From NCBI GenBank assembly GCA_022410635.1, contig JAJVDF010000348.1:688267-752266 (forward strand): a DNA stretch of 64,000 bases, in the 5' to 3' direction. Position numbers and translations under genes: made by a program. Shown here one piece after another: positions 34,323 to 47,242 of the stretch; positions within the stretch are counted from its first letter, which is position 1; each line of letters begins with the position of its first letter. A model generated the notes under the pieces. That model did not search any database, had not been told where the DNA came from, and worked only from the letters and a program-made list of their open reading frames with translations. This DNA is from Tretioscincus oriximinensis. Taxonomy: Eukaryota > Chordata > Lepidosauria > Squamata > Gymnophthalmidae.

Positions 34323-35244
34323 ACCCAGATGATATTTTTTAATGCTATTATGGTGTAGTTATGAAGGGATTGCCACACAGATCATTGGCAACTTCACCTA
34401 TATAGTGATTATAAATTCTTTTTTAGGAGAACCTTCCCCTCCTGGTGGGGTTTCTTGAAATAACAGTATAGTTTACCTTTCAGACGGCTAAGATCATGAT
34501 CTCTGACATGAGAGGATGCCATGTTTTTGTACAAATGTGCACGGCCATATCTGAAACAGAAATGCATCATGTTGATGAAATATTCAGATTTTTGCATCTG
34601 GCCAATAACAGCCAAAGGGCTTTCCTTGCACGACTGTTGGCCTGTGGGAACGTTTGTCATTCCAAAGGGTTTTTTTCAGGGATATTAGTAAAACATAAGA
34701 CACTCAGTTGTCTTGTGCAACTGCTCTTAATAGGGTTTATGTTACATTTCATTTTTCCTTGTCAAGGTTTCTGTCTCTTTCTTGCTGTTGAATGTGAGCA
34801 TTTATAAAAGAAGATTATCATCTCTTTCATAATTACAGAACATTGAAATCTCTCAAGGCTTTTTCTATTTAATCCTTTCCAGAGTATTAAGAATGGCAAT
34901 TATCACAGTGCCTATTAGCAGATTCATGCATGAGGCGAAGAACCTTGTTTGATGGTACAGACGTTTACGCATAGCACATACCTATTGTCTGGCAGAATAA
35001 AGCAAAGGTATTTTGGATGTTATGAAAGAGCACTCTTATTTTATATCAATAAAGGAGCAACAGATGCCTGAGGATATTTATCAACAGGTGACTTCTGCAT
35101 GGGGTCTCATTCTGGATTAAGGCTCATGCAGCACNCTTCTAGAAATACTTGTAAATCTGTAACCAAGAGGCCATCCTCTTTCTGGTATGGGTTCAAATGC
35201 ATTAGATAGAGCCTGATCTTGATTTAAGCCTCTCTACCCAACTC
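34323..35244. other. Unannotated stretch
   Basis: Overlapping frames on both strands at 34409-34807 (83 and 103 codons) have no recognisable domain. No repeat recognised. Confidence 0.4.
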
Positions 35245-35325
35245 ATATAATTTATTTATTTATTTAATTNATTTACATTTATATCCTGCCCCATACCCGA
35301 AGGTCTTGGGGTGGCAACATGTGAT
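35245..35325 (-). mobile_element. L2-type 3' tail fragment
   Basis: Plus strand reads a (ttta) run, then tatcctgccccatacccgaa and ggtcttggggtgg. This is the reverse complement of the L2 3' end at 8543-8600. It could be an L2 or an L2-tailed SINE. Confidence 0.7.
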
Positions 35326-35800
35326 GTAGCCTCAAACAACCCATCCAATGACTTCATTAGATATATGTTCTGAACCTCTCTTCCAAATACTTTATATAAC
35401 TGATGTTTGCAACACCTTTATTATCTCCTAGAAAATTTTTGGCTGNGCTTAATTTAAGATCATGATGGAAAATCTAATTCATAAAGCTAAATAGCTAAAA
35501 TCTTCCCAGCTCATCTGTGGTTGAATCTGAATGGGAAAACAGATGGATGTTTTCCAATTTGCTGAAAAAGTCCTTTCTTTTGATGCTCATATTAGAACCA
35601 GAATTGGCAAGCATTAAAGGGGATTCTTTACAATGATAATGCAGAATGGAAGAAAGATGTTTGAATTCATGAGATTTGGCAAGAGTCTTTGGACAAACCA
35701 ACCCTATTTCATCAGTCATACTCAACAGAACCTGACATTCCTTGGCTAGGACTGTTAAGTGGTGTATTTTTTTTAACATGGCTTGGGTCTTCATAATGTT

Positions 35801-35850
35801 GGTCTTCGGGTATAGGGGGTATGTGTATAAAAATGTAAATAAATAAATAA
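35801..35850 (+). mobile_element. L2-type 3' tail fragment
   Basis: Reads ggtcttcgggtatagggggt, then gtataaaaatgtaaataaat and more taaa units, the plus-strand equivalent of the L2 tail. The tail at 35245-35325 lies on the opposite strand 480 bp away. Confidence 0.65.
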
Positions 35851-38491
35851 TCTGTGTATGATACCATTTGCAGCAAAAACCACTAGAATTTTTATTTCCT
35901 ATATGTTTAATACATATATTGTTCTAATAACACCCTTAATATATAATGTGTGAATAAAATCAATAAAACATAGTTTATGTTTATGTTTTTGTTAAACGTC
36001 TTTTTGGTTTAGTGAATTTTGTAATGCAAACTTTAACTTATTTGAAGCAAGTATGTTGTCTAATGGTGTGGGATCAGAGTGTCTGTAGCTAAATATTTAG
36101 CAGGTCCAGGAGATTCACGATTAAACATCACCTACTAAGGGACCCAGAGCAAAGACTTGGAAGTTTTATGTTTTTTGGCTGTTTTCCCTAAATGTAATTT
36201 GTTTTCTCTCAAAAGCAATTTACAGTGTTATTGTTTCAGTTTCCAGAAAGCTTTGAATAATAGAAGTTTTTCATATTTTTATTTTTTCCTCAATCCATTT
36301 TTTTTACCAGACATAGAAGACACTGTTAAAAGCAATGCTGCTAGAATATAAAACTGTTAAATAGGGGAAATATAACTGAAGCACAAACTGTAATTGCCTG
36401 GTATTTACAGACAAAATATTTCAATATGTAATATTCTCTTGCATTGATAATATAAAATCCTGGTTCCTGTTAAAAAACACATTTATTTCATATAAACAAA
36501 CAAAATTAAAATCATTTTTGTGGGGGGTATATGTTTAAAATACTTCATTTAATAATTAGTTTAAAGAGCCCCGTAGTCTGTGTGATTCCATCAGCAAGCT
36601 ATCTTCTGGACTGTCCTGCCACCTCCTCCCTTGTCACTCTTGTCTTTTGGAACTTGACCAAAGGACAGAAGCGTATTCTGAGTTTGATCATTTTGTTACC
36701 TCCTGAAATGTGAGATTTTACANACAAAACATTCTTCTGTCAGCCATTCTGTTTGCTGATTGTCAAGAGGATTCCCAATTGCTATTGGATAGTTTGGTGC
36801 CAATATCAGATCTCTTCACCTCACATCCTCATTGTTCCTCGTCAAAACTATCTACTCATCAAAGCCTTCCTGTACTATTCCTGAGTATTGATTTCACAGT
36901 GGGTTTTCCCAGAAAACTGATAATCNGATCATCAGCTTTAAAATCTGAAATCTGCAGGTTTTTATAACAAACTGGTGAAGCAAATGCAACAAAAATGACT
37001 TTCAAATGGATTATTGATCCAGTCTGGACAAAGCATAATTTACCTTTGCAGGAATCTTGCTGTTTTGCTTGATCATAATTTTTTCCTCTGTGTTCAAACT
37101 ATGTTTTCATTACATTATCTGGAACTGATGTTAAGTCTACTANTCTTTAATTCCCTGGATCATTCTGTGATCTGATTTCCTGCCACTGCCCTGTGGTATT
37201 TTGTTACAATCTGGACATGACACACATCAAAAATCATTTCCGGGCTGGTGAGAACTATTGCTAAACTGAAACAGCATGTCCAGTGTGGGCTGCTTTCCAA
37301 AGCATATAAAAGGATACAGAAAACTGAAGCAGCAAATACGAATATTAAATGGGAAAAAGAACTGCAGGTGATACCTTACATTTCTCATCTTTTATGGGTT
37401 TTTTTTTTCCAGTGCTTGTACGTTATGCATGTCATGCTCACTACATTCTTTTTCTTTCTTTAGATGACAAATCATGAAAACAGCCAATTGTTATTGCATT
37501 TTTATGAGGGAGCAAATGCCTTGAAAAAGATAAAATGTTTTCTCTTCAGTTGTATTATTTGTTTATGGTACTGAGAACTGGCTAATACAGCTTGGATGGT
37601 AGATATATTCCTTCCCTAAGTTAGCTCTTATAGCTGGTATCCCTCTTGATTATTGAAGGCTACAGGAATCTAAGTTCAAGTTGCATCTGTTGTATATTAC
37701 TATATGAAATTCCATTTTTCATATTGGAACCAAAGCATAATTAAGCATGCATGGTGCTGATATCTGGTCTGTTTAATAGGGAAAAAACTACTAACAACAC
37801 AAATGAACAATCTTGACAAAGTAAAAAGTAGTGGAAATATGCACAAACTTGAAAATAGTTGGTCTTTTTTATCATTTCAAAATTTGAAATACCTCAAAAC
37901 AGTTCAACCTTATTCTAAACATTAAAATCAATTTAAGGAGGAAAAATACGAAGGAAATCAATCTGGCTTAAATTAAATTGTATGATTTTGACCACTTTGG
38001 TTTGATTTAAGTTGCAGGCATTTTTACTGCAAAGATCCTGACCTAAAGAAAGAAATATAAATAGAATATTTTCCAAATTTTTTATTGTTTCAAATTGAGA
38101 AATATATTTTAGCTTTACATATGTAAAAGCTCAGGATTATATAGTATTTTTAACCATGAAAACATTTTGTACTTAAAAAGGGATGTTGTTAGTTTTTATT
38201 TTTATAATTCCTATTTTATAATATAATATCACACCATACAGTTTTATTTTGAATTTATTATTTATTTAGTTAATAATATTAAATAATTAATAATTAATAC
38301 ATTTTCAGGTCTTTTAGGTGCATCTTACCACAATTCATATTCCTTCTGAAATACAAGAGTTGCCTGATTTTGTTGTGATCATGGCTGCCTTAATAAGATC
38401 CAAATATTAAAACTAAATCCATTGGTCGTTCATGGTAAAACTACAAAAAGTCAACTGTGATCAAGGTTTATATAATATTGTCCATGAGGCG
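35851..38491. other. Unannotated AT-rich stretch
   Basis: Over 2.6 kb, very AT-rich from 37.8 kb on, including taataatattaaataattaa-type sequence at about 38268-38302. Frames at 36157-36967 are F, L and S-rich and not credible exons. No repeat recognised. Confidence 0.45.
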
Positions 38492-38700
38492 ATAATCACT
38501 TTTCTCAACGCGAAGGGTTTTAAATCAGCTTACATAACCTTCTGTTCTTCTTTTCACAACACGTATCTTGTGAAGTAGGTGAGGGCGAGAGAGATCCAAA
38601 GAACTGTTACTAGCCCACGTCATCCAGATGGATGAATGGAGGAGCATGGAATTAAACCAGGAGATAAGAGTCTGGCACTCCAACTACAACATCATCCCTT
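38492..38700 (-). mobile_element. tRNA-derived SINE family I, copy 2 (atypical tail)
   Basis: The body matches family I on the minus strand: cacaacacgtatcttgtgaa, gtaggtgagggcgagagaga, catccagatgg, then ggaattaaaccaggag. The left end, cttttctcaacgcgaagggt and aaatcagcttacataacc, resembles the family II tail (cttttctcacctttcaaagg, agcggcttacaa) and not the L2 tail. It may be a mosaic. Confidence 0.65.
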
Positions 38701-38723
38701 ACTAACTTGCTAGAATTTTTGTT

Positions 38724-39806
38724 GTTATTGTCTATCTAGATTTTCAGAAGGCTTTTGATAAAGTCCCTCATCAAAAGCTCCTAAAAAAGCTCCACACTCA
38801 TGGTATAAGAGGACAGACTTTGTCCTGGATTGGAAACTGGCTAAAAGATAGAAAACAGAGGGAAGTATTAAATGGTCAGTTCTCTGAGTGGAAAGAGGTA
38901 AGAAGTGGGGTTCCCCAAGGGTCTGTACTGGGACCTTTGCTTTTCAATATATTTATAAATGATCTGGATGCCGAGGTAAATAGTGAAGTAGCCACGTTTG
39001 CTGATGCCACTAAACTGTTCAGGGTAGTGAAAACTGAAAATGATTGCAAGGTACTCCAGAGAGATCTATTGAAATTCGGTCAATGGGCATCAAAGTGGCA
39101 AATGCACTTCAACTTAAGCAAGTGCAAGGTCATGTGCATTGGGGCAAAGAACCCCAACTATTTCTACCACCTGATGGGAACCAAGCTTTCTGTGACCGAG
39201 CAAGAAAAGGATCTTGGGGTGTTGGTGAACAATTCGATGAAGATGTCAACCCAGTGTGCAGCAGCAGCAAAAAAGGCAAATTCCATGTTGGGGATAATTA
39301 GGAAAGGAATTGAAAACAAGTCAGCAAATGTTGTTTTGCCTCTTTATTAATCTGTGGTGAGGCCACATTTGGAATACTGTGTTCAATTCTGGTTACCACA
39401 TCTGAAGAGGGATATTGTGGAACTAGAGAAGGTCCAGGAAAGGACAACAAAAATGATCAAGGGTCTGGAGCACCTCCCTTATGAAATCAGGCTGCAACGT
39501 CTGAGCCCCTTCAGCCTTGAAAGGTAACATTTGAGAGGTAATCTGATTGAAGTGTACAAAATCATGCATGGGATGGATACAGTGAACAGAGAAAAAAGGT
39601 TTTCTCTATCGCCTAGCACTAGAACCAGAGGGCACTCCTTAAAACGTATAGGTGGAAAAGTGAGAAGAGACAAAGGGAAGTATTTTTTTACCCAGAGGGT
39701 CATCGGCCTGTGGAATTTATTTCCTGAAGAGGTAGCTAACAGCTTGGATAGGTTCAAAACATGGCTAGACAGGTTTATGGACACCAAGGGTATAAATGGA
39801 TACTAG
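38724..39806 (+). pseudogene. CR1 reverse transcriptase, C-terminal part, disrupted
   Basis: One reading frame holds the CR1 RT for 361 codons with only two in-frame stops, TAA at 39348-39350 and TAA at 39525-39527. Order: box A YLDFQKAFDKVPH at 38733-38771, GVPQGSVLGPLLFN at about 38908-38950, then the catalytic box as FADA at about 38997-39010, where CR1 normally has FADD or YADD. Further on come [46 protein letters not shown] after the first stop, and VIGLWNLFPEEV near the C-terminus. Loss of the second catalytic aspartate and the stops make it inactive. No N-terminal endonuclease and no genuine start codon are present. Confidence 0.92.
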
Positions 39807-40017
39807 GATGGATGTCTGGATGTTGCCTCTGGGATGGAGCAACAGGNAGGACTCCTGAAATACTATTTGCAGGGAGTCATGAACCGGGGCATATTTTGCT
39901 TTCCTCTGTTTGGACTGCCCAGGTGCATTTGGTGGGCCTCTCTGTGAGAGAGAATGCTGGATTAGATGGGCTGTGGCCTGATCCAGTATGACTCTACTTA
40001 TATTCTTATGTTCTTAA
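38724..40017 (+). mobile_element. CR1 LINE, best-preserved copy, 5'-truncated
   Basis: About 1.3 kb from inside the RT domain to the 3' terminus. The end reads gctggattagatgggctgtg, gcctgatccagtatgactct and ttatattcttatgttctta; the closing ATTCTTATG-type octamer repeat is the CR1 hallmark. The 3' untranslated region starts after the stop at about 39806. The 5' part with endonuclease is missing. A CR1 piece of another subfamily follows at 40040. Few frame defects suggest a relatively young insertion. Confidence 0.93.
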
Positions 40018-40039
40018 CAGACTGGCTCTAGGAATGTAC

Positions 40040-40255
40040 GTATTTGCACAGGACCTTTAGAAAATACTTTATGACATTAAGAATTATAAACCAATGGAAC
40101 ACTTTGCCACAGGAGGTAGTGAGTTCTCTTTTACTGGAAGTCTTTAAACAGATGCTGGATAACAACCTTTCCGGGATGGTTTAGTGACTCCTGCATTGAG
40201 CAGAGGCTTGGACCCGATGGCTCTGGAGGTTTCTTCTATGATTCATTAGTAAACC
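40040..40255 (+). mobile_element. CR1 LINE 3' fragment, second subfamily
   Basis: Contains aaaccaatggaacactttgc, cacaggaggtagtgagttct, agatgctggataacaacc, cctgcattgagcagaggctt, and ends tctatgattcatt. This is the classic ATTCTATGATTC-type CR1 end, different from the copy just upstream, with which it sits head to tail. The copy at 55430-55690 is of the same type. Confidence 0.8.
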
Positions 40256-43200
40256 TTGATCAGTTGGCTTAAGCTCTTTGACCTTCCTGCTGCCTTACCT
40301 GTTCATCTTGCACTGACTGAGAATTGTGAAGAAAACAATCATTATTATTACCCATATGTGAGATATCCTTGAAGGTATGTTTTTAAAAGAGTTTTCAAAT
40401 TGTCTGGCTAATTCTAATGCAAACTAAAACAGATCTGGTAATTCAAAATTATATCTTTGTTTCATACAATTAATAGCAGTATAGAGTATTTATGGAAAAC
40501 AGCACTTTTATTGCANACTGCAATTAAATGATCAACGCATTTGAAAAGTTAATGATTTCATAAAGAGTAATTTTTAAGAGTAAGGCTAGCTAAATATTTT
40601 GGGAACATTTGTTGCAATGATATTTAAAATACGTATGCTAAGTATTATTGAATCCAAATCTTCAGCTGTTAGTGTATTATTCTAAAAGATTGCATATATA
40701 ATATAGCAAAGCAGATCCTTAATCCAGTCTGAGAGATTTAAGTATCCCTTTTGCATTATTGCAAGCAAATTATATTTTTCTAACTTCTTATGATATTAAA
40801 CTATTTTCTCACTTCAAGATATGATGGAAATATATTAACTATCTTATTTTACTCATTAAATTAAAAAAATCTGTGAAAAATCAACATTCTTATTCTCAGC
40901 CCTGATTTGAATAATAAAAATATTCTTACAAAGAGTTTAAAATTTCAATCTTTTTTTCCAAGTGGGGACACATCCGATTCTTTATTTTTTTNAAAAACTA
41001 CTTTCGTCAGGAACATTGGGTTTGTTTCTAGAATTAGGCTGAGCAACTTATTTCCATACCATTTTGATTTCATTTGACACTTAATTATAGGTTTGTTCTG
41101 ATACATTCTGGGTAGATAATAAAACAAATAACTTAATAACATATTATTTGATTCAACAAATTTTAATTGTATGCAACTCAATTTTAAAACATGACTTGTC
41201 TGAAGTATTTTTAGGTACACAGTGAAAAATGTTATTTTGTGCAAATCGCTCACATTAAAATTGCATAGCAAGATTTAGAATCCTAAAATGAAAAGCTGGA
41301 TCATGTTCATTGGCTTTGATGTCAGCGCGCACACCCACTGGTTCAGATCACAGCTTTTCAGTGCAGGAACAGCCTAGATAAATTTTGCTGTTGGGATTAG
41401 AGGTCTGGTATTTAGAGCAAGGGCCATAAAAGTATATTTACCTTCTTGTGTGATAGATACAGTTCATTAAGTAAATTCTAGATACTTTGGCTAATTCTAT
41501 GAATCATGTTTCCTACCTTGAGAATGTTGGGAATGGGATAGGATAGAAACATAAGCAGACTAACAAACAATTAAATATATAAATGAATTTCCAATTATTT
41601 ATCATTCAACAAGAATATAACAGTTTATGTCTATTAATAATGATGGATAAATATAGAATCTATTTGTAAACTATGTTGCTAAAAAAAAAGAAAAATAAGC
41701 AAAGCTCTTTCCCATTGCTTTTACCCTCAAAGTTTCATAAAAGTTTATGAGTGACCCTTTATCCAACAAAGTTCAGTGTTCATTGATTTCTAAGCATATT
41801 GAACTTCATAAATTCAAAAAGAGATTCTCCAATCCAATTTTAAACTTTTAGAATCTGTCCTGCCCCCTTGGTATTCCTGAAAATTATTTCCAGATCCATT
41901 TTTAACAAGATGGAAAGCTTTCTGATTATACTGTATTATAAGTTATTGTAAAGGATATTATCCCTACATCAGTCTGTTAAATATCTTAAGTTGTTGAAAT
42001 TATTAAAATATTGTCAAATAAGTATCCTCCAACCTACTATNACATATATATTGTTTCTTAATTCTCCATGATAATTTCTCTTGATTTGTGTTTAGTATCT
42101 TGAGATGTAGACAAAATATATTTTGTGAAATGCCCTAAGCAGCAGAGGAAGCACCCACGCGCACACACATTGCTAGAGTATATTGTGAAAAACCCATCTT
42201 TATCTCTGTATGGAAACTTTCTTGAAAGCTCATAGAAATACATTCCATTTTCTAAAAGGCTCATTGTTTTTTGCTTCATGCTTCCACACCTCCCACAGCA
42301 TGTTAAAAATAGAGGAACCTCTTAAATCGAAAACACATAGTCAGCCCCTCCTAAAATATACAGCTTTCTTTGTTTCCCTGTTTACTCTGCAAATGCTAGC
42401 ATAAACANTTTTTAACAAAACAGCTAAGAATCAGCCATAATTGCAGTAATTTCAATTCCATCAAAGGCATGCATCTTTATTATTTTATAGGTAGCTGATG
42501 AATCTATGACAAAGATTAAAGAGTGTGTCTCAGCAGGTAGACCTATTATATGCTCTGCCATTTGTCTGATTACAAATGCATACAAATGACATAAACAGAA
42601 GAAATGATTTTTTTTCTTTGTGCTACTGTTCTGGCCACCTGCACATTTTTGGATGTTGGATTAATTGCTCAAAGATGGATTATGACAGTCTAAAGAAAAT
42701 TAATGCCTGTTATTATCTTAATACATTGTCCTTGATTTAGCTATTTACTGCTGATATAATAGCTAGGGTCTTGATGTATTTCAATAGTTTCTGCCCATTT
42801 AGTATATGCCAAGTTTTTTCACTAAATAATACAGGCATTGTATTACAAGGTTATGAGGTTTACTCTGCAGCAAACATTTGGCCTCCTGAACTTTTTATTG
42901 TCCTGAGATTTCAGTTTCATCCAAGGTCCTCTCTAAAGCTGAATGAAGCCAGCAGATATATCTTGAATAACTGTCTAAGGTCCTTTATGCCCTTAGCTTC
43001 CATACTGAGCAGTGGCTCTGGAACAATTAGCCCTACTTACTTCATACATGGAAAGTGATGGCCTAGAATAGTACATCTCCACAATGGTGTTGATCCAGAC
43101 TATCTCCATTTAAAAACAAATAAACAAACATATGCAGGCTTTAAGGCCCAGCTCTGTAAACTTCATAAGCTTGAAATGAAAATCTGTTACCATGGAGACT

Positions 43201-43313
43201 GTAGATGATGTGTCCATTAGTAAATGTGTATGGGTAATCCCAATCAAGGCATTGACATTGCCAATCATCACTTTCTTGACTGGGCATCCATTCAGTCTAC
43301 ATTATAGACAGTC
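40256..43313. other. Unannotated AT-rich stretch
   Basis: About 3 kb without recognised repeats or exons. Frames at 40945-41271 (minus) and 42771-43058 (plus) lack domain motifs. Confidence 0.45.
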
Positions 43314-44183
43314 TGTTGGGATTTCCCCCTGGGACACATATTAGGAATAAAATATATTATTAATATAAAATATATCTGGCTGGATCAAGGCTACCAAAGT
43401 GAGGCCTCTGGGTAATTTTCTTCAAAATTTTCCTTGGTCAAGCTGACCTTTGCTCCAACTCAGGAACTCTCTTAATCTCTTTCCTCTCCCTAGGGGCACC
43501 TTTGAATGGTCGCTCCTGTCTATGCCCTTTCTAAACAAAGAACAAATTAATCCCATTTAATTTTAGGGAAGTCAACTGTTTGCTTTTCACAAAGGCAGAC
43601 TTGACTTCCAATGGGAATCTCTTTGGCAAATGTAGCCTAAAGCATACCCTACTGTCCTAAAAGGAAGCCACTATTTACCTTCTTCCACCTTTCTGTATAA
43701 TCTGATATCTCTTCTTTGTTTGATATCAATCAAGGGTCATCAGAGACTGGACCCTTGGTATGATTCATCTTCCTGTCAAGATTTGATTGACAGGGGATCA
43801 CAATGGTAGCTAAGATCCAATCATTAGTCACACCACACACACACACGCTTCTCTTCCCCTATTGGTTACTGTACCCAGGCTGCGCCCCCTTGGGAGGGGG
43901 CATAACGCATCATGTATGACATCAGTGACCCACGTTGGGTATCCTCCGCCCTTTTTACCCCATCATAATTTTAATACACGCCTTCTGATTCTGTAATCAA
44001 TAAAAGTGGAGACTTTTCGACCATCTGNAGGATTCCATTTACCCGTGGACCTCCTAAGATCTCCTGTTGTCCTGAAGTGTCGTCCGTGTGCGCATTATTT
44101 CGTGGCAGTTGATACGGACCCCAGGGCAAGCTACTTCACATCACCACTCAGTCATTGGTTATCGGGGCAGNCAAATCTCGATA
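43314..44183 (+). mobile_element. Solo LTR of an endogenous retrovirus-like element
   Basis: Starts tgttgggatttccccctggg and ends near atctcgataaca. The hexamer acagtc lies directly before it (43308-43313) and again at 44184-44189, consistent with a 6 bp target duplication. If that is right the element ends ..GATA, not ..CA; an end at 44186 would give the usual ..ACA but spoil the duplication. The right third is GC- and CpG-richer and carries AATAAA at 43999-44004, followed by a U5-like region. A (ca) run lies at about 43835-43848. No gag, pol or env frame and no primer binding site follow, so it is a solo LTR. The frame at 44006-44203 is an LTR artefact. Confidence 0.72.
43999..44004 (+). 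promoter_or_regulatory. Polyadenylation signal of the solo LTR
   Basis: AATAAA in the context gtaatcaataaaagtgga. Its position, about 180 bp before the LTR end, would place it near the R/U5 boundary. Confidence 0.6.
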
Positions 44184-44189
44184 ACAGTC

Positions 44190-47100
44190 AATACCAGCCT
44201 TGAAGTCTCCAGGTAGTGATTTTCAACACCGTTCCCGTGGGTAGATTACTTCTGGTGCTGTTTCTGCATGCCTGGCTTGAAAAGGATATGTCCCACAGTA
44301 CAGTAGCATGCTCACTACACACTCCTGTACATTGTCAATTGAGCAGTATATTCAAATAATCAATACTGAAAAGACTATCAATGAGGCAACTTAGTATATC
44401 CCAAATACTTGTTTATTCATTTGACCTTGAGGCCCAAATTGGTAGTTCCTATAGATAAGGCAGTCTTGTTGACATAAGCTGCAGTCACATGGGCATAAAA
44501 AGTGCTCCTTGGAAGCTGTGACAGTAGTCTACCGATATTGAAGGACTCTGTTGTAGAGATTATCTGGTACCTAGATNTCTCCACCATGCTCTTTGAGAGA
44601 CCCTGATACCTGCTGCAAATGTGGGCTTAAAGAGAGGTATCACAGCATGTTTGAATCTTCAAAGGGCAGATGGCAGATAAAGAATTTAGTTACCTGAGAA
44701 TCAAAATAACCACTCAGACAAAAGACTCAGGTGAAGCATAGCCACTCCAGAAAGGAAAGGAGGAAGTGAACCAAATGAAATGGTCGCAGGCTCTTCTAAA
44801 ACCTCCTTTTGCAGGCTGGGTTACAGGCAGGCAGCTGATACAAAAATCTCCCAGGCTACATTTCAGGCCATGACAAGTTCCTGTCAAATTTCCTGCTCTT
44901 TGTTGTTCCAATGACAACTTCCTTTCTTCTGATGGAGAAGAAAGATAATCCTGTTCTTTTTAAAAGCCATGCTTTGGCATGGCCTCAGGGCTTGAGGAGA
45001 AGCAGCAGCCAGGGATTGTTTAGGTTACCATGGAGAGAAAGTGGCTGAAAAGGAAAGCAAAGTAGAAACAATTTGAGTAAGATAAGCAGGCTATTTCAAT
45101 TACAGGCTGAAACAGTAACGCTAAGCAGGAGTAAATAAACTTCTTTATAATATAAACTAAGGAATTTTAACACAGAGGCTTGTAATATTCTTACTGCAAA
45201 TATAACAAAGATGTTTTGGCTATACAGAAGAAATACACAGATGATTGTAAATCTTACATTCTGTAACATGGCCACAAAGGAGTTTTAGGAAACATCCCTC
45301 TTCCATTCTTGTTCTGTGTGTTGTACTGCATGGAATAATGTTTTTATGTTGTCTGCTCTGTTTGTTGCAATAGCGGGCACAAAGCCTTGTCATGACTCAG
45401 ACTTTTGCAAGACATGCAAATGTCACTTTAAAATGTATTGAGTCAATACCATTTTATAAATAATTCAGTTTGGAGTTGAGTTGGTGGTTCAGACTATTTC
45501 TTAGCTTCCAAGTTTGATTCTGAAGATTCCAGAAGGAAAAGTGAATGCTTAACTTTCCACCCACCATAACATTTATTGTATGTCTTTGATACAATGTTTT
45601 AAATAGGCACAACAATACACACTTTGAAATTTATGGCGCTTAGAACCGAACCCTCATTAGTTTCAAGAAATGACTGGGCATACAATCCAAGAAAACAAAG
45701 TCTTTAAAAAGGCATAATATTTGACAAGGTTCAGAGAAACAGAAAAAAATGAATAAAATAGGACAAACATAAGCAGGATGGATTTATTCCCTTAGTTTGA
45801 GGATATTCTATCCTATCTTTCACTTGAATATCTAAAGGTGTGTTATACCAATCATTAAAAAAGCAAGAAATCCAAAAAAAATATGAGCTGGCAGTTTCAA
45901 AGTTGAGAGCTCAACATATAGCTCAAACATTGAGTTTGTTTAATGCACAAATGTTATGCTATGAATCTCCATAACGTTTGAAGAAGACAAGAAAATGATT
46001 ATCAGACTAGATTAGAAAGAAGGGATTAAACAACTCATCCCAATCTGTGAGTGTCCCCATCCTCATGACGTTTCCCTACCTGGTTCTTTCAACATCCTTA
46101 TTGTTCCACCATAAATCCAAATGGAGTTTTCGCCATGCTTTGCAATGTGAAAAAGGTATAACGAATAATAATTTCTAATTTTTCCAACAACTTTGCAAAG
46201 CAGACTGTATTCCCCTTCTCAAGCCTTTGGGTACCTCCTTGTTAATGGGAGAAGACAGGATCTCATGAGAAGACTAAAGAGACAATGCAGAATCTCACAT
46301 TATCATTATTTACTTCTTGGTTTCTCAGGACAGAAGCAGAATAACTTCTGAGCATGGTCAGAATTTACTTCCTGGTTTAGCCAGTTTGTCTCTTCCACAT
46401 GGATTTAAAGGCTTTATTGTTTGTGAAAGGATAAAGGTATGTGTGCTGGAGATCGGGTGATTTCAGAACTTAATGTCATAGACGTTTTTAACTATGTCTT
46501 GTGGAGGGGTTCTTCAGTTCAACAACCTTTTCTTTTTTCTTTCATTTGTATACATGTTTTGTTTCTTTGAAGTCTGAGGCCTTTTTCATACTTACTTGAA
46601 AAATAGATTGGTTATTGCCAACCATTCCATTCTAAGCTTGAAGAGGTCAATTCCCATCATCTAGGGAGCTAAGAGAACAGAAAAAACCAAGATTGCAGCC
46701 CAGATTTTCTGATTGAAGTTGCATCCATACAGCATTTGATTATTCCAATATTTACTGTATAAATAATAGAAAGGATTGGCTCATGGGTTGGGTAAGGAAG
46801 ATAATCTTAACATATGTATTTCTTCTTGTAGACAGTGTATCATCTGAATTGCAGGATTCAAGAATAGTTCCATATAGAGATATTTCTACAGTTTTCCCTA
46901 AGAAGAAATATCAGAGAAGGAACAATATGAAAAGTTGCTTCTAACAAGAAATGTCAGAACTAGAATTGTAGAACATAAAAATGCTATTGGAAGAAGAAAC
47001 ACACAAGGTTCTCTAGTTATGTGTTTCAAAATTTTGTACATTCTTAGAAATTTTGAATTATTTGTGTTTGGGGGATGGAGGGAAATGAACAAAATGGATT

Positions 47101-47242
47101 GGACCTCAGTAGAGAACTGTATAAATGTAAATTGTTCAGAATCTGGGAATTAATAACAAATATATTTTATAAATTAATGAATTGAACTGGGCTTTATTTT
47201 TACATATATTTTCACTCTTTTTTTNAAAAAATGCTTCTTCAT
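44190..47242. other. Unannotated stretch
   Basis: About 3 kb with no recognised transposon or exon. Small overlapping frames at 46898-47153 carry no domain. Confidence 0.45.

Noticed and set aside
34409..34807. Overlapping 83- and 103-codon frames on opposite strands
   Set aside because: No recognisable domain in either; overlap on both strands suggests chance openness.
44006..44203. Plus frame after AATAAA at 44.0 kb
   Set aside because: It lies wholly in the R/U5 part of a solo LTR, is interrupted by N, and has no gag start or primer binding site.
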